Shown here in pieces: positions 8,901 to 17,135 of a DNA stretch of 46,204 nt. The DNA is from an uncultured Spirochaetaceae bacterium (GTDB lineage: Bacteria > Spirochaetota > Spirochaetia > Treponematales > Treponemataceae), in NCBI GenBank assembly GCA_902799965.1, contig CADCCO010000007.1:1-46204 (forward strand), read 5' to 3'. The translations under genes and the position numbers were made by a program. Under the pieces are notes generated by a model, which did no database searches, was not told the origin of the DNA, and saw only the letters and a program-made list of their open reading frames with translations. The stretch's first letter is position 1; the number at the start of each line of letters is the position of its first letter.

Positions 8901-10439
8901 TTGCTTGAAGTAACTGAAGAGCGGCGGATGCTTTTCGGACAAGACCGCCAGCGGAGTGTCAACGCCCATTGACGCTGTGGGTTCTACGCCGTTTTGCGCC
9001 ATAGGCAAAACCATTTCGTTCACGTCCTCGTAATTCCAGCCAAAAGCGCGGTACATAATGTCGCGCTCCGTTTGCGTGTAAACCGGAATTTTTTTGTTTG
9101 GAATTTTAAGGTCATGCAGCTGCAAAAGATTTTTGTCCAGCCATTCGCCGTAGGGGAACTGTTCGGCAAAATTAGTCTTGCACTCTTCGTCAGAGACGAC
9201 GCGCTTTTGAATTGTGTCCACAAGCAAAATGCGGCCAGGCATAAGCCGCGACTTTTTCAGGATTTTTTCTTCCGGAATGTCCAGCACGCCGACTTCGCTT
9301 GAAAGAATCAAGTCGTTGTCGCTTGTAATGTAGTAGCGGCTTGGACGCAAGCCGTTTCGGTCAAGCGTGGCTCCAAGCGTGTCGCCGTCGCTGAACAAAA
9401 TCGCGGCCGGTCCGTCCCAGGGTTCCATCATCGTGGCCCAGTAATGGTAAAAGTCCTTTTTGCTTTCGTCAATCGCGTCGTCGCTTTTCCACGGCTCCGG
9501 TATGCAAACAGTGACGGCAAGCGGGAGCGGAAGTCCGTTCATCATCAAGAATTCCAGCGTGTTGTCCAGCATCGCCGAATCGGAGCCGCTCGCGTCAACG
9601 GCCGGCAATATTTTTTTCATGTCGTCGCCAGAAAGCTTTGTCGAAGAAAGCGTCTCTTCGCGCGCCAACATTCTGTCCACGTTTCCGCGTATCGTGTTGA
9701 TTTCGCCGTTGTGCGCTATCAAGCGGTTGGGGTGGGCGCGCTGCCAAGACGGCTGGGTGTTCGTGCTAAAGCGCGAATGGACAATCGCGAGCGCGCTTTC
9801 GTATTCTTTGTCCTGCAAGTCTGAGTAAAAGGCGCGCAGCTGCTTTACCAAGAACATTCCCTTGTAGACAATCGTTCTGCTGGAAAGGGAGACGACGTAA
9901 GTTTGGAGCTGGGTCTTTTCAAACTGCCGGCGCAAAACGTAAAGCTTTCTGTCAAAGTCGATTCCCTTTTGCGCGCCGCTTGGACGCTCGATAAAGCATT
10001 GGCGGATTGTGGGCATGCTGTCGCGCGCCCGCTTTCCCAAAACGCTTTCGTTCACTGGAACGTCGCGCCAGCCCAAAAAGTTAAGGCCTTCCTTTTGGCA
10101 AAGGCGCTCAATCATTTTCATCGCTTGCAGGCAAAGCAGCTTGTCTTGTGGAAAGAAGAACATTCCCACGCCGTAGTCGCGCTCGCCGCCCAGTTTTATT
10201 CCTGCTTGCTCAGCGGCCTTTAAAAAGAATTTGTGGGGAATTTGAGTCAGTATTCCAACGCCGTCGCCGGTTTCGCCGGTCGCGTCCTTGCCGGCGCGGT
10301 GCTCCAATTTTTCGACAATGCAAAGCGCGTTGTCAACGATTTTGCGGCTGGCCTTTCCGTCGATGTTGGCGACCGCGCCGATTCCGCAAGAGTCATGCTC
10401 AAAAGATGGTTCGTAAAGTGTTTTTGTAATGTTGTTCAT
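5922..10439 (-). CDS. gltB: Glutamate synthase, large (alpha) subunit
   Basis: A 1505-residue cytosolic flavoprotein that transfers the amide nitrogen of glutamine to 2-oxoglutarate, giving two glutamates. The order of domains is standard. A class II glutaminase has its nucleophile in DSCGIGAV (Cys18, so a short propeptide is expected to be removed). A central domain and an FMN-binding synthase domain follow (GEGGEKPERLG, KPGEGGHLPG, GHDGGTGAAP). The 3Fe-4S motif C-x5-C-x4-C appears in CAMMRACQKDTC (~1113-1124). The C-terminal beta-helix (GGTVAILG, GMSGGTAYV) closes it. The ATG at 10439 overlaps the asnB stop in an ATGA arrangement, so translation is coupled. Size and motifs are intact. Confidence 0.97.
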   Translation of the reverse strand: MNNITKTLYEPSFEHDSCGIGAVANIDGKASRKIVDNALCIVEKLEHRAGKDATGETGDGVGILTQIPHKFFLKAAEQAGIKLGGERDYGVGMFFFPQDKLLCLQAMKMIERLCQKEGLNFLGWRDVPVNESVLGKRARDSMPTIRQCFIERPSGAQKGIDFDRKLYVLRRQFEKTQLQTYVVSLSSRTIVYKGMFLVKQLRAFYSDLQDKEYESALAIVHSRFSTNTQPSWQRAHPNRLIAHNGEINTIRGNVDRMLAREETLSSTKLSGDDMKKILPAVDASGSDSAMLDNTLEFLMMNGLPLPLAVTVCIPEPWKSDDAIDESKKDFYHYWATMMEPWDGPAAILFSDGDTLGATLDRNGLRPSRYYITSDNDLILSSEVGVLDIPEEKILKKSRLMPGRILLVDTIQKRVVSDEECKTNFAEQFPYGEWLDKNLLQLHDLKIPNKKIPVYTQTERDIMYRAFGWNYEDVNEMVLPMAQNGVEPTASMGVDTPLAVLSEKHPPLFSYFKQLFAQVTNPPIDSLREKIVTDTTVYVGSDGNLLEPKDSNCKVLQINNPILTGVDMMKIKALDKPGLKASVVPILYYKNTSLKEAIESVFNEIEKAYHEGSDIIVLSDRGVDESHVAIPSLLAVSAVEQYLIRVKKRTKISIILESGEIRDVHQAAMILGYGARAVNPYLAHECIAELIDQKLLDKDYHTAIDDYNKALLNGIVKIAAKMGISCVQSYQSAQIFEAVGISKEVIDAYFTNTVSRIGGITLKEIEEDANFHHNRAFDPLGLAVNPHLDSVGTHKMRRGPTCEDHLYNPETIIALQQAAQNGDYARFKEYTAMVDDEKRPHTLRSLFEFKFEAGKEIPIDQVESVEEIVKRFKTGAMSYGSISEEAHKCMAAAMNHLGGKSNSGEGGEKPERLGTEYNSAIKQVASGRFGVTEEYLLSAKEIQIKMAQGAKPGEGGHLPGKKVYPWIAKTRYATPGVALISPPPHHDIYSIEDLAQLIYDLKNANRDARISVKLVSEAGVGTIAAGVAKAGAQVILISGHDGGTGAAPISSIHHAGLPWELGLAETHQTLIQNGLRGRVRIETDGKLMSGRDVVIAAILGAEEFGFATAPLITMGCAMMRACQKDTCPFGVATQSEELRKRFKGKPEYVENFMKFIAQEVREYMAKFGVKTLDELVGRADLLGVKKNPAGGRAKLIDVSRILGNAAELSGPKCHFVPADVYDFKLRDTLDEKTLLKEWQSGAFSQIKIQSEDRTFGTILGSEIQKKFAGKIDSEKYVVHCSGGGGQSFGAFIPKGLALELEGDSNDYFGKGLSGGTLVARLPKNSKLQAGENIIIGNVALFGATSGEAYINGIAGERFCARNSGAVAVVEGCGDHGLEYMTGGTVAILGATGKNLAAGMSGGTAYVLDEKRDLYKRVNKQLVSMEEISSERDKEILRGLIQKHYEKTASAIAKKILDSFDEWALKFKKIIPNDYKRMLEEIAKSEEKGCSRDEAVLEAFKRVTASA

Positions 10440-12070
10440 TTTCCGCTGTCTCCGTAATTTTTTAGAACGCGCGCCGAAGGGTCGTTCACGTTGCAGTTTG
10501 GCCAGTCCTTGTTGGGCATCCAAAAATCGGCGACCATTTTTGATTGGCCGGGGTAGAACTTTTCAAAAATCTCTCGGTACAAAAGCGACTCTTTTGTAAA
10601 GGGCCGCGCGTGGGAATACTTGGCGCGCCGCTCTTCAAATTCCTCGTCGCTGTATTGGCTTTCGGCAAACTCCTTAAGGTCGTCAACGAGCGAGTGTCCA
10701 ACCGCGTCGCTAAAGGCGGCCTTTTCGCGCATAAGCAAGTCATGGGGAAGCCAAGCCTTTTCGTTAGGACCAACGTCAAAGGCATGGCGCAAAAGGTACT
10801 TTCCCTTTCCGTACTTGTTCAACTTTAATTCTGGGTCGATTGACATGACGTACTCCACAAAATCCAAGTCGCCAAAAGGAACGCGCGCCTCGATGGAGTT
10901 GGCGCTTATGCAGCGGTCGGCGCGAAGAACGTCGTACATGTTAAGCTCTCGCACGCGCTTGGCCGCCTCCTTTTGGAATTCCTCCGCGCTTGGGGCAAAG
11001 TCCGTGTACTTGTAGCCAAAAAGCTCGTCGCTTATCTCGCCGGTCAGCAAGACGCGGATTTTTGTTTGCTCGTGAATCGCCTTGCAAATCAAGTACATGC
11101 CCATGCTGGCTCGAATCGTAGTTATGTCGTAAGTGCCCAAAACTTGAATCACTTCTTCAAGCGAAGACAAAACGTCTTCTTTTGTTATGATTATTTCGTG
11201 GTGGTTTGAGCCGATAAAATCCGCGACTTGCTTGGCGTACTTTAAGTCAATCGCGTCGGTCTTCATGCCAATCGCGAACGTTTCTATCGGCTTGTTCAAA
11301 AGGCGCGCGGCCACCGAGCACACAAGCGAAGAGTCCAAGCCGCCCGAAAGCAAAAAGCCCAAAGGCGCGTCCGCGTCCAAGCGCTTTTTGATTCCTTCAA
11401 CAAGCTTGTCGTGAATCTGGCGGCAAATGCCGTCGTCGCCGTCGAGCCCGCCTTTTACGATCGACTCCACTTTTGTCATGTCGCGGTAGCAGACGAATTT
11501 TCCGTCCTTGTAATAATGTCCGGGCGGGAAGGGGAGAATTTCGTCGGTCAAGCCTTCAAGGTTTTTTGGCTCGCTGGCAAAAAGAATTCCTCCCTTCTTT
11601 CCTTTGCCGTAATAAAGCGGCCTGATGCCGATTGGGTCTCGGGCGGCCACAACGGAATTTTCTTTTTCGTCGTAAATAATCAGCGCGTATTCCGCGTCAA
11701 GCGCCTTGAACAAATCCGTTCCCATTTCGTTGTAGAGCGGAAGCAGCACTTCGCAGTCGGAATCGCTTCTAAAGTCAAAGCCGCTCGCCTTTAGGTCTTG
11801 GCGGACGCTTCGCCAAGAGCGCGACTTTTTGTCCGCGCCGAACACGCCGTAAATTTCTCCGTTGCAAACAAGGTTTTTTGTTCCCAGCTTAAAGGGCTGC
11901 ATTCCGCTTGGATCCAAGCCCATTATCGCAAGCCTTTGGAATCCCAAAATCGCGTTGTCAAATTCAAGCATTTTATCCGCGTCAGGTCCGCGGGTCTTTG
12001 TTTTTAAGAATGACTTTCTAAATTCGTCCATTGGAATCGCCGTTCCAAAAGCTCCCATCACGCAGCACAT
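10436..12070 (-). CDS. asnB: Asparagine synthetase B-type (glutamine-hydrolysing)
   Basis: A 544-residue cytosolic enzyme making asparagine from aspartate, ATP and glutamine. It begins MCCVMGAFG, so Cys2 is the class II glutaminase nucleophile, with the expected GFQRLAIMGLDPSGMQPF and NGEIYG substrate-loop sequences. The synthetase half carries the PP-loop SGGLDSS (around residue 245), TGEISDELFGYKY and EARVPFGDLDFVEYVM. The AGGAGGAAG ribosome site lies before the ATG. The gene sits between gltD (26-nt gap) and gltB (4-nt overlap), an unusual place that ties asparagine synthesis to glutamate synthesis. Both neighbours and this enzyme consume glutamine, so the operon is a glutamine-amide distribution unit. 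Confidence 0.93.
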   Translation of the reverse strand: MCCVMGAFGTAIPMDEFRKSFLKTKTRGPDADKMLEFDNAILGFQRLAIMGLDPSGMQPFKLGTKNLVCNGEIYGVFGADKKSRSWRSVRQDLKASGFDFRSDSDCEVLLPLYNEMGTDLFKALDAEYALIIYDEKENSVVAARDPIGIRPLYYGKGKKGGILFASEPKNLEGLTDEILPFPPGHYYKDGKFVCYRDMTKVESIVKGGLDGDDGICRQIHDKLVEGIKKRLDADAPLGFLLSGGLDSSLVCSVAARLLNKPIETFAIGMKTDAIDLKYAKQVADFIGSNHHEIIITKEDVLSSLEEVIQVLGTYDITTIRASMGMYLICKAIHEQTKIRVLLTGEISDELFGYKYTDFAPSAEEFQKEAAKRVRELNMYDVLRADRCISANSIEARVPFGDLDFVEYVMSIDPELKLNKYGKGKYLLRHAFDVGPNEKAWLPHDLLMREKAAFSDAVGHSLVDDLKEFAESQYSDEEFEERRAKYSHARPFTKESLLYREIFEKFYPGQSKMVADFWMPNKDWPNCNVNDPSARVLKNYGDSGK

Positions 12071-12096
12071 ATTCTCTCTTCCTCCTGCCTTAATTC

Positions 12097-13590
12097 CTAT
12101 TCGCTTGTGTAGCCCATTAGATACTTGTCAATTTCCCGCGCGCATTCGCGGCCTTCCGCAATCGCCCAGACGACCAGCGACTGGCCCCGCCTCATGTCTC
12201 CGCAAGAAAAAACTTTCTCTACGCTTGTCTGGTAAAGGCCTTCGCCCAAAGTCTGAACGGTGTTCCGCGCGCTCAAGGGAACGCCAAAGGCTTTTGCCGT
12301 GTAGTCCTCGGCGCCCAAAAAGCCCGCCGCTATCAAAAGCAAGTCGCAAGGCAATTCTTTTTCGCTTCCGGGAATTTCGCAGAGCGTCCGCTTTCCGTCG
12401 ACATTCTTAAATTCAACTTGAACAGTGGTCACGCCGCAAATTTTTTTGTCTTTGGCGCGAACTTCTTTTATCGTCGTCTTCCAGACGCGGGGGTCTTTTT
12501 CAAATTTGTAAATCGATTCCTGCGCGCCGTAGTCAACCTTTAGAACTTTCGGCCATTCGGGCCAAGGATTGTCGGCGGCTCTTTCGGCGGGCGGGCAGGG
12601 CATCATTTCAAGCTGGGCCACGCTTTTGCAGCCAAGCCTTATCGCGCTTCCGCAGCAGTCGTTGGCTGTGTCGCCGCCGCCCAAAATTATCACGTTCTTT
12701 CCCTTTGGCGAAAAGAACTTTCCGTCCGAAAGGCTTGAATCCAAAAGGCTTTTTGTAACCGATTTAAGCCAGTCGACCGCAAAGAAAACGCCGCCGACTG
12801 TTTTTCCGCCGTCCTCGATTCCAGGAACGCTGATGCCGCGCGCCTTTTTGGCTCCGCAGCAAAGCGCAACCGCGTCCGTTTCCTGCAAAATCTTTTTGGC
12901 GACGGCTTCGGTTTTTATGTCGGCGTTAAGAACAAATTCCACGCCTTCCTCTTTCATAAGCGCGGCGCGGCGCTCGATGATTTTTTTGTCCAGCTTCATG
13001 TTCGGAATGCCGTACATCAAAAGGCCGCCAATCCTGTCGTCTCGCTCGTAAACGGTTACGGTGTGGCCGCGCCTGTTCAGCCAATCCGCCGTCGCCAAGC
13101 CGGAAGGCCCGGAGCCGATTACCGCGACTTTCTTTCCGCTGCGGTATTTGGGAATTTCGGGCTTCATGTAGCCCGACTCAAAGGCGCGCTCTATTATGAA
13201 AAGCTCGTTGTCGTGAACCGTAACGGCCTGTCCGCCGTTGCCGCAATTGCAAGCCTTTTCGCAAAGCGCCGGACAAACGCGGCCGGTAAATTCGGGAAAG
13301 CTTGAGGTCTTTAAAAGCCGCCAGGCCGCCATGTCAAACTGGCCCTTGTAGAGCGCGTCGTTCCATTCGGGGATAAAATTGTGCAGGGGGCAGCCTGTCA
13401 CCATGCCCTTTAGCCTTATGGCGCTTTGGCACATCGGAACTCCGCAGTCCATGCAGCGGGCGGCCTGCTTTTTGCGCTCCTCTTCGTTAAGAGGCGTGTG
13501 GAATTCATTGAAGTTTTTTATCCGCTCTTGGGGCGGAATGTCGCCGTTGTCCTTGCGCTCCCAGTCCAAAAATCCAGTCGCCTTTCCCAT
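12097..13590 (-). CDS. gltD: Glutamate synthase, small (beta) subunit
   Basis: A 497-residue oxidoreductase supplying electrons from NADPH to GltB. Cysteines for two low-potential 4Fe-4S clusters lie in the N-terminal 110 residues ([30 protein letters not shown]). The FAD-binding [13 protein letters not shown] motif with the downstream [17 protein letters not shown] segment follows, then the NADPH-binding [13 protein letters not shown]. The C-terminal LLIAAGFLG and [16 protein letters not shown] segments complete the flavin domain. The start at 13590 is supported by AGGAGAA ten bases upstream and by the family's MGKxxGF beginning. It is the first gene of gltD-asnB-gltB and is preceded by a structured ~125-nt leader. 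Confidence 0.95.
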   Translation of the reverse strand: MGKATGFLDWERKDNGDIPPQERIKNFNEFHTPLNEEERKKQAARCMDCGVPMCQSAIRLKGMVTGCPLHNFIPEWNDALYKGQFDMAAWRLLKTSSFPEFTGRVCPALCEKACNCGNGGQAVTVHDNELFIIERAFESGYMKPEIPKYRSGKKVAVIGSGPSGLATADWLNRRGHTVTVYERDDRIGGLLMYGIPNMKLDKKIIERRAALMKEEGVEFVLNADIKTEAVAKKILQETDAVALCCGAKKARGISVPGIEDGGKTVGGVFFAVDWLKSVTKSLLDSSLSDGKFFSPKGKNVIILGGGDTANDCCGSAIRLGCKSVAQLEMMPCPPAERAADNPWPEWPKVLKVDYGAQESIYKFEKDPRVWKTTIKEVRAKDKKICGVTTVQVEFKNVDGKRTLCEIPGSEKELPCDLLLIAAGFLGAEDYTAKAFGVPLSARNTVQTLGEGLYQTSVEKVFSCGDMRRGQSLVVWAIAEGRECAREIDKYLMGYTSE

Positions 13591-13642
13591 TTTAAGTTCT
13601 CCTAGAAGAAGGGTTTTTCGCGCTAAAATCGCGCTTGGGCAT

Positions 13643-13714
13643 AAAAAAACGCCGAGGGAGCGGAGCCATTTTGCTTTGGGCAAAATAATCCCGTTTCCTC
13701 GGCGTCGTTGCCGT
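13643..13714 (-). ncRNA. Candidate leader attenuator or small RNA upstream of gltD
   Basis: Read on the minus strand, a nine-base arm ACGCCGAGG (13705-13697) pairs with CCTCGGCGT (13657-13649). The outer stem encloses ATTTTGC-(5)-GCAAAAT (13686-13680 with 13674-13668), and seven T residues follow. The hairpin starts only about 10 nt after the predicted transcription start, so the unit is either a discrete ~70-nt RNA or a transcription attenuator for the glutamate synthase operon. A short competing hairpin, CGGC-(6)-GCCG, would use the 5' part of the terminator arm. I do not recognise a known riboswitch class. Confidence 0.55.
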
Positions 13715-13721
13715 GGCAATT

Positions 13722-13751
13722 ATAATAATGAATTCGCGGTTGTCTTGTCAA
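13722..13751 (-). promoter_or_regulatory. Promoter of the gltD-asnB-gltB operon
   Basis: Minus strand: TTGACA (13751-13746), 18-bp spacer, TATTAT (13727-13722). A TATAAT overlaps slightly downstream, but at a 21-bp distance. Confidence 0.6.
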
Positions 13752-13825
13752 GCGCTGAACTCATAGAAAAAACAAAATGCGGCTCCCAATCGCCCGTCTC
13801 CTTCGCGCCGCTTCTATTTTTTTTC

Positions 13826-13854
13826 TTGCAAATTCGCGGAAACGGATTTATAAT
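13826..13854 (+). promoter_or_regulatory. Promoter of the nucleotide cyclase gene
   Basis: TTGCAA (13826-13831), 17-bp spacer, TATAAT (13849-13854). Transcription would start near 13861, leaving about 25 nt of leader that contains AAAGGAG before the TTG start. Confidence 0.65.
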
Positions 13855-13885
13855 GATAGAATAATTCCAAAAAGGAGCAAAAAAG

Positions 13886-15580
13886 TTGCCTAAAAAACGA
13901 TTTTTCCAATACGTCGGAAACACGCCGATAATTCCGATTTCGGTGAAAATTTTGGCCATATTCATTCCTCTAATCCTAATGTCAAATTTCATGACCAACT
14001 TGATTTCGGTCCAGCTTTCGCAGCGGCAAGTCACGGAGTTGACGAACCGCTTGACCGTCACTCAATTGAAGGAATTATACAAAAACGCTTCAAGCCAGTA
14101 CCAAATTTATTCCTATAAAAAGAACAAGGAAGAATGCCTTGACACGCTAAAAATGACGGCGCAGGAGGAATTTTCCAACCCCCACAGCATAGCGCTCGGC
14201 TTTGACAGAACCGGCGCGCCGCTTTTTTGCGCTTCGGCGGCCGGCGTTGACATAGACCAGTTTCCTGACGAAAAGGCGCTCGCGGCGCTCAATGAAAGCT
14301 TTGACGCGGGCGTTATGGAAGGGCAAATCGCCTTTGAAATTTACGGCGTTGAATACCGCGGCGTCTACAAGTATTCCGAAGACTGGACTTCCTACCTTGT
14401 CCGCGCCGAATCGGGCGGCGACATCGCCCGCTACAAAGTCGCGATTATTCTTATAATCTCTGTCGTAATCCTTTTGCTTACAGTCGTTTTTGTCGCGCTC
14501 GGCGTTTATATGTTCAAGGCCGTGTTCGCGAGCATTTCAAAAATCACCAACAGCCTTTACGACATGCAGCGCCGCTCGCAATTGGAAACGATAGACATTT
14601 CGGACGCGCCCAACGACGACGTTACCTACATGGCCGCCTCGTTCAACTCGCTTTCGGTTTCGGTCAACAACCTTTTGACAACCTTCCAAAAGTTCGTGTC
14701 CAAGGACGTTGTTTCAAAGGCCTACAACGACCACACGATTAAGCTTGAAGGAATGCAGCGCGAGCTTACGATTTTGTTCAGCGACATTAAGTCGTTCACC
14801 TACAGAACCGAAACTTTGGGAAACGAAATCATCGACCTTTTGAACGTCCACTACAACAACGTAATTCACGACGTTCACCAAGAGAACGGAGTCGTCGGCT
14901 CGATTATCGGCGACGCGATTTTGGCAATTTTCGGCTCGCTCAAAAATCCGGAACTCAAGTCACTTGAGGCGATTGACGCGGGCTGGCGCATAACATACGT
15001 GACCGCCGACCTTCGCGAAAAGATGAAGGCTCAGCGCAAGAAAATAGAAGACGTCAGAAAGCTCACCGCGGCCGAGGACAGAATCTACAAGGCGGTCTTG
15101 CTTGACATCGGCGTTGGCATTGACGGCGGAACGGTTTTCTACGGAAACATCGGAAGCGACGAGCACATGACCAACACCGTAATCGGCGACAACGTCAACT
15201 CGGCCAGCCGCTTGGAAGGCGTTACCCGCGTCTACCACTTGCCGATTGTCGTTTCCGAATACATCGTTGAAGACGTTAAGGACAAGAGCGACCGCTACAA
15301 GTTCTACGAAATCGACACGATTCAAGTAAAAGGAAAGACAAAGGGAAAGAAAATTTTCTTCCCGCTTGACACCGAACACGAAGGCCAGCGCGAGCTTATG
15401 CCCAAGTTCGACATTTACGAAGAGGCCTTGCAGGCTTACTACGACGGCGACTGGAAAAACGCCAGAAAGCTTTTCAAAAAAGTTGACATGGAAGTCGCGG
15501 ACGTTTTCTTGGAAAGAATGGGCGCCAGGGGCAACGCGCCTGAAAAATGGAGGGGTATATGGACAATGACGACAAAGTAA
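13886..15580 (+). CDS. Membrane class III adenylate/guanylate cyclase
   Basis: A 564-residue membrane protein. A hydrophobic segment (~17-37), an extracytoplasmic sensor region (~40-180) and a second membrane segment (~185-212) are followed by a HAMP-like linker and a catalytic domain from about 285. Metal-binding aspartates are present in LFSDIKSFT and SIIGDAILA, and the transition-state site in TVIGDNVNSASRLEG. The lysine that usually selects adenine four residues before the second aspartate is serine here (SIIGD), so the product (cAMP, cGMP or other) is uncertain. The start is TTG at 13886 with AAAGGAG at the right distance; no ATG fits. The 3' end overlaps the coiled-coil gene by 22 nt. 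It may supply the ligand for the cyclic-nucleotide-binding proteins at 29787-32014 (inference). Confidence 0.88.
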   Translation: MPKKRFFQYVGNTPIIPISVKILAIFIPLILMSNFMTNLISVQLSQRQVTELTNRLTVTQLKELYKNASSQYQIYSYKKNKEECLDTLKMTAQEEFSNPHSIALGFDRTGAPLFCASAAGVDIDQFPDEKALAALNESFDAGVMEGQIAFEIYGVEYRGVYKYSEDWTSYLVRAESGGDIARYKVAIILIISVVILLLTVVFVALGVYMFKAVFASISKITNSLYDMQRRSQLETIDISDAPNDDVTYMAASFNSLSVSVNNLLTTFQKFVSKDVVSKAYNDHTIKLEGMQRELTILFSDIKSFTYRTETLGNEIIDLLNVHYNNVIHDVHQENGVVGSIIGDAILAIFGSLKNPELKSLEAIDAGWRITYVTADLREKMKAQRKKIEDVRKLTAAEDRIYKAVLLDIGVGIDGGTVFYGNIGSDEHMTNTVIGDNVNSASRLEGVTRVYHLPIVVSEYIVEDVKDKSDRYKFYEIDTIQVKGKTKGKKIFFPLDTEHEGQRELMPKFDIYEEALQAYYDGDWKNARKLFKKVDMEVADVFLERMGARGNAPEKWRGIWTMTTK

Positions 15581-17037
15581 AAGAGCTCTCTCTTTTCTTG
15601 GGCGACGAATTGGAGCCGCTCAAGCGCTCAAAAAAAGTCAAGGTCTACGACCTTGAAACCGAATACGCCAAGACCCGCTCAAACCGCCTTTGGTCTGTCT
15701 GGATAACCTTGTTCTTGACTTTTGTCGTGGTCGTCTTGGTCACGGTTTTCACTATTCGCGGAATCGGAAAGAGCGCCGAAACAATCGACGTTAACCTTTC
15801 TTCTTTTGAAGACTTGAATTTGCAGAACCTTTTCAACCAGCTTGAAAAGGCGCAAGAGCAGTTTGACGAGGCCAACAAGCGCCGCGCCGCATTGCAAGGC
15901 TCCTTGGACTCTCGCATCGCGCGGGCCAAGCAAAAAATGCAGGCCGACTTGGAACTGCTTTCCAGCATGAGGCTTTCAAAGGCCGCGCTTGCCGACCGCC
16001 GCAAGAAAATCCAAAACGCTTTCAACGCCGAAGTTTCCGCCGCCCACGAAGAAATCGACCAACAGATTTCGGTGGCCGAAGCGGAGGTCAAGCAATACGA
16101 GGAGCAGCTGAAATCATACGACAGCGACAACGTGGCCCGCGCCCAGGAATGGGAGCGCAAGATGGACAGCGAGCGCCAAGCCCGTCAGCTTGAAAAGCAA
16201 AAATTGGTTGACTCTTACGAAAAGCAGCTTGCCGACGCGCGGGCGCTTTTGGAAGAAACTCGCAAAAAGGACTTTGAGGAACGAAAGAACGCCACAAGCG
16301 AAATCTCCAAGCGCTACGAGCAGGAAATCGAAAGCTACGACCCAGTCTTTAAGGACTCAAAGACTGTGGACGTTGTGACGGCGGCCAACCAGAATCCTTT
16401 GGGTGCCTTTAACCAAGATGTTTTGCTTGGAGAGAATCCGCCCGCCGTCAGCCAGGAATTTTCTGAGGCGCTCGCTTCCGCCGCGGCCGACTACGAAAAT
16501 TTGGAATACCTTCTTTCAAAGTCCGCCTCGATTCCTCAGCGCAACACGATGAAGAGCGTCGTTTCCGGCGAAAAGAAGCTTTCTTACACAATCGCCAACA
16601 AATTGGCTCGCGCCGCCATAAGCGAAATAGCGGCCAAGGACGCGGCGGCCGGCGCCAAAGACGCTGAGATAGAGTCGCTCAAACGCCAGGCGGAAGAGGC
16701 GCAAAGCCAGGCCGCCGCCGCCATTGAGCAGCGCGACTTTGAAAAGACCGCGAGCGCCTCTTACGTGAACATTTTGAATTCCTCGCTGGTGGACGAAAAG
16801 ACCGCGGGCTTTGTCCTTGACCCGGCCGCCGAGCAGGGGCCGGCGGTTTTTGTCCGCGAGTCGTGGCTTCCCAACATCGCCCAAGACGGTACGACCAAGG
16901 TTGACGTGTACAACGGCCGCAGCAAGGCGGCGACCGGCGTTTTGATTATGCATAACGACAATTGGCATATCGCGCTTGACAACGCCTCCGCCGCCTCAAG
17001 CCTCTCCGTCGGCAGCGCGTTCCGCGTAAAGAAATAG
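15559..17037 (+). CDS. Single-pass membrane protein with long coiled coil, function unknown
   Basis: A 492-residue protein I do not recognise. A polar N-terminus (~1-35) precedes one strong membrane segment (WITLFLTFVVVVLVTVF, ~39-56). A long Glu/Lys/Gln/Ala-rich coiled coil covers roughly 85-275 (for example QLEKAQEQFDEANKRRAAL). A second short coil at ~375-405 and a compact C-terminal domain follow. The ATG at 15559 is chosen because GGAGG lies five bases upstream; an ATG 12 nt earlier lacks a site. It overlaps the cyclase gene by 22 nt, so the two are co-translated and may work together at the membrane, for example as scaffold and sensor. No catalytic motif is visible. Confidence 0.75.
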   Translation: MDNDDKVKELSLFLGDELEPLKRSKKVKVYDLETEYAKTRSNRLWSVWITLFLTFVVVVLVTVFTIRGIGKSAETIDVNLSSFEDLNLQNLFNQLEKAQEQFDEANKRRAALQGSLDSRIARAKQKMQADLELLSSMRLSKAALADRRKKIQNAFNAEVSAAHEEIDQQISVAEAEVKQYEEQLKSYDSDNVARAQEWERKMDSERQARQLEKQKLVDSYEKQLADARALLEETRKKDFEERKNATSEISKRYEQEIESYDPVFKDSKTVDVVTAANQNPLGAFNQDVLLGENPPAVSQEFSEALASAAADYENLEYLLSKSASIPQRNTMKSVVSGEKKLSYTIANKLARAAISEIAAKDAAAGAKDAEIESLKRQAEEAQSQAAAAIEQRDFEKTASASYVNILNSSLVDEKTAGFVLDPAAEQGPAVFVRESWLPNIAQDGTTKVDVYNGRSKAATGVLIMHNDNWHIALDNASAASSLSVGSAFRVKK

Positions 17038-17097
17038 GAACGGTATGTCGCTTCCTTTTGCGGCGCGGACAGAATTTTCGCGCCGCAATACCCGCGC

Positions 17098-17126
17098 TTG
17101 ATTTTTCTGAGGGAGCGCGCTATAAT
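17098..17126 (+). promoter_or_regulatory. Promoter of the activase gene, predicted leaderless transcript
   Basis: TTGATT (17098-17103), 17-bp spacer, TATAAT (17121-17126). The ATG follows after only 9 nt and no Shine-Dalgarno sequence is present, so the mRNA should begin at or within a few bases of the start codon. Confidence 0.7.
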
Positions 17127-17135
17127 AGTAGAGTT

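Noticed and set aside
17058..17135. In-frame upstream extension of the activase (26 extra residues)
   Set aside because: It would start before the -35/-10 elements at 17098-17126, so it could not be translated from that promoter; homology-like sequence begins after 17136.
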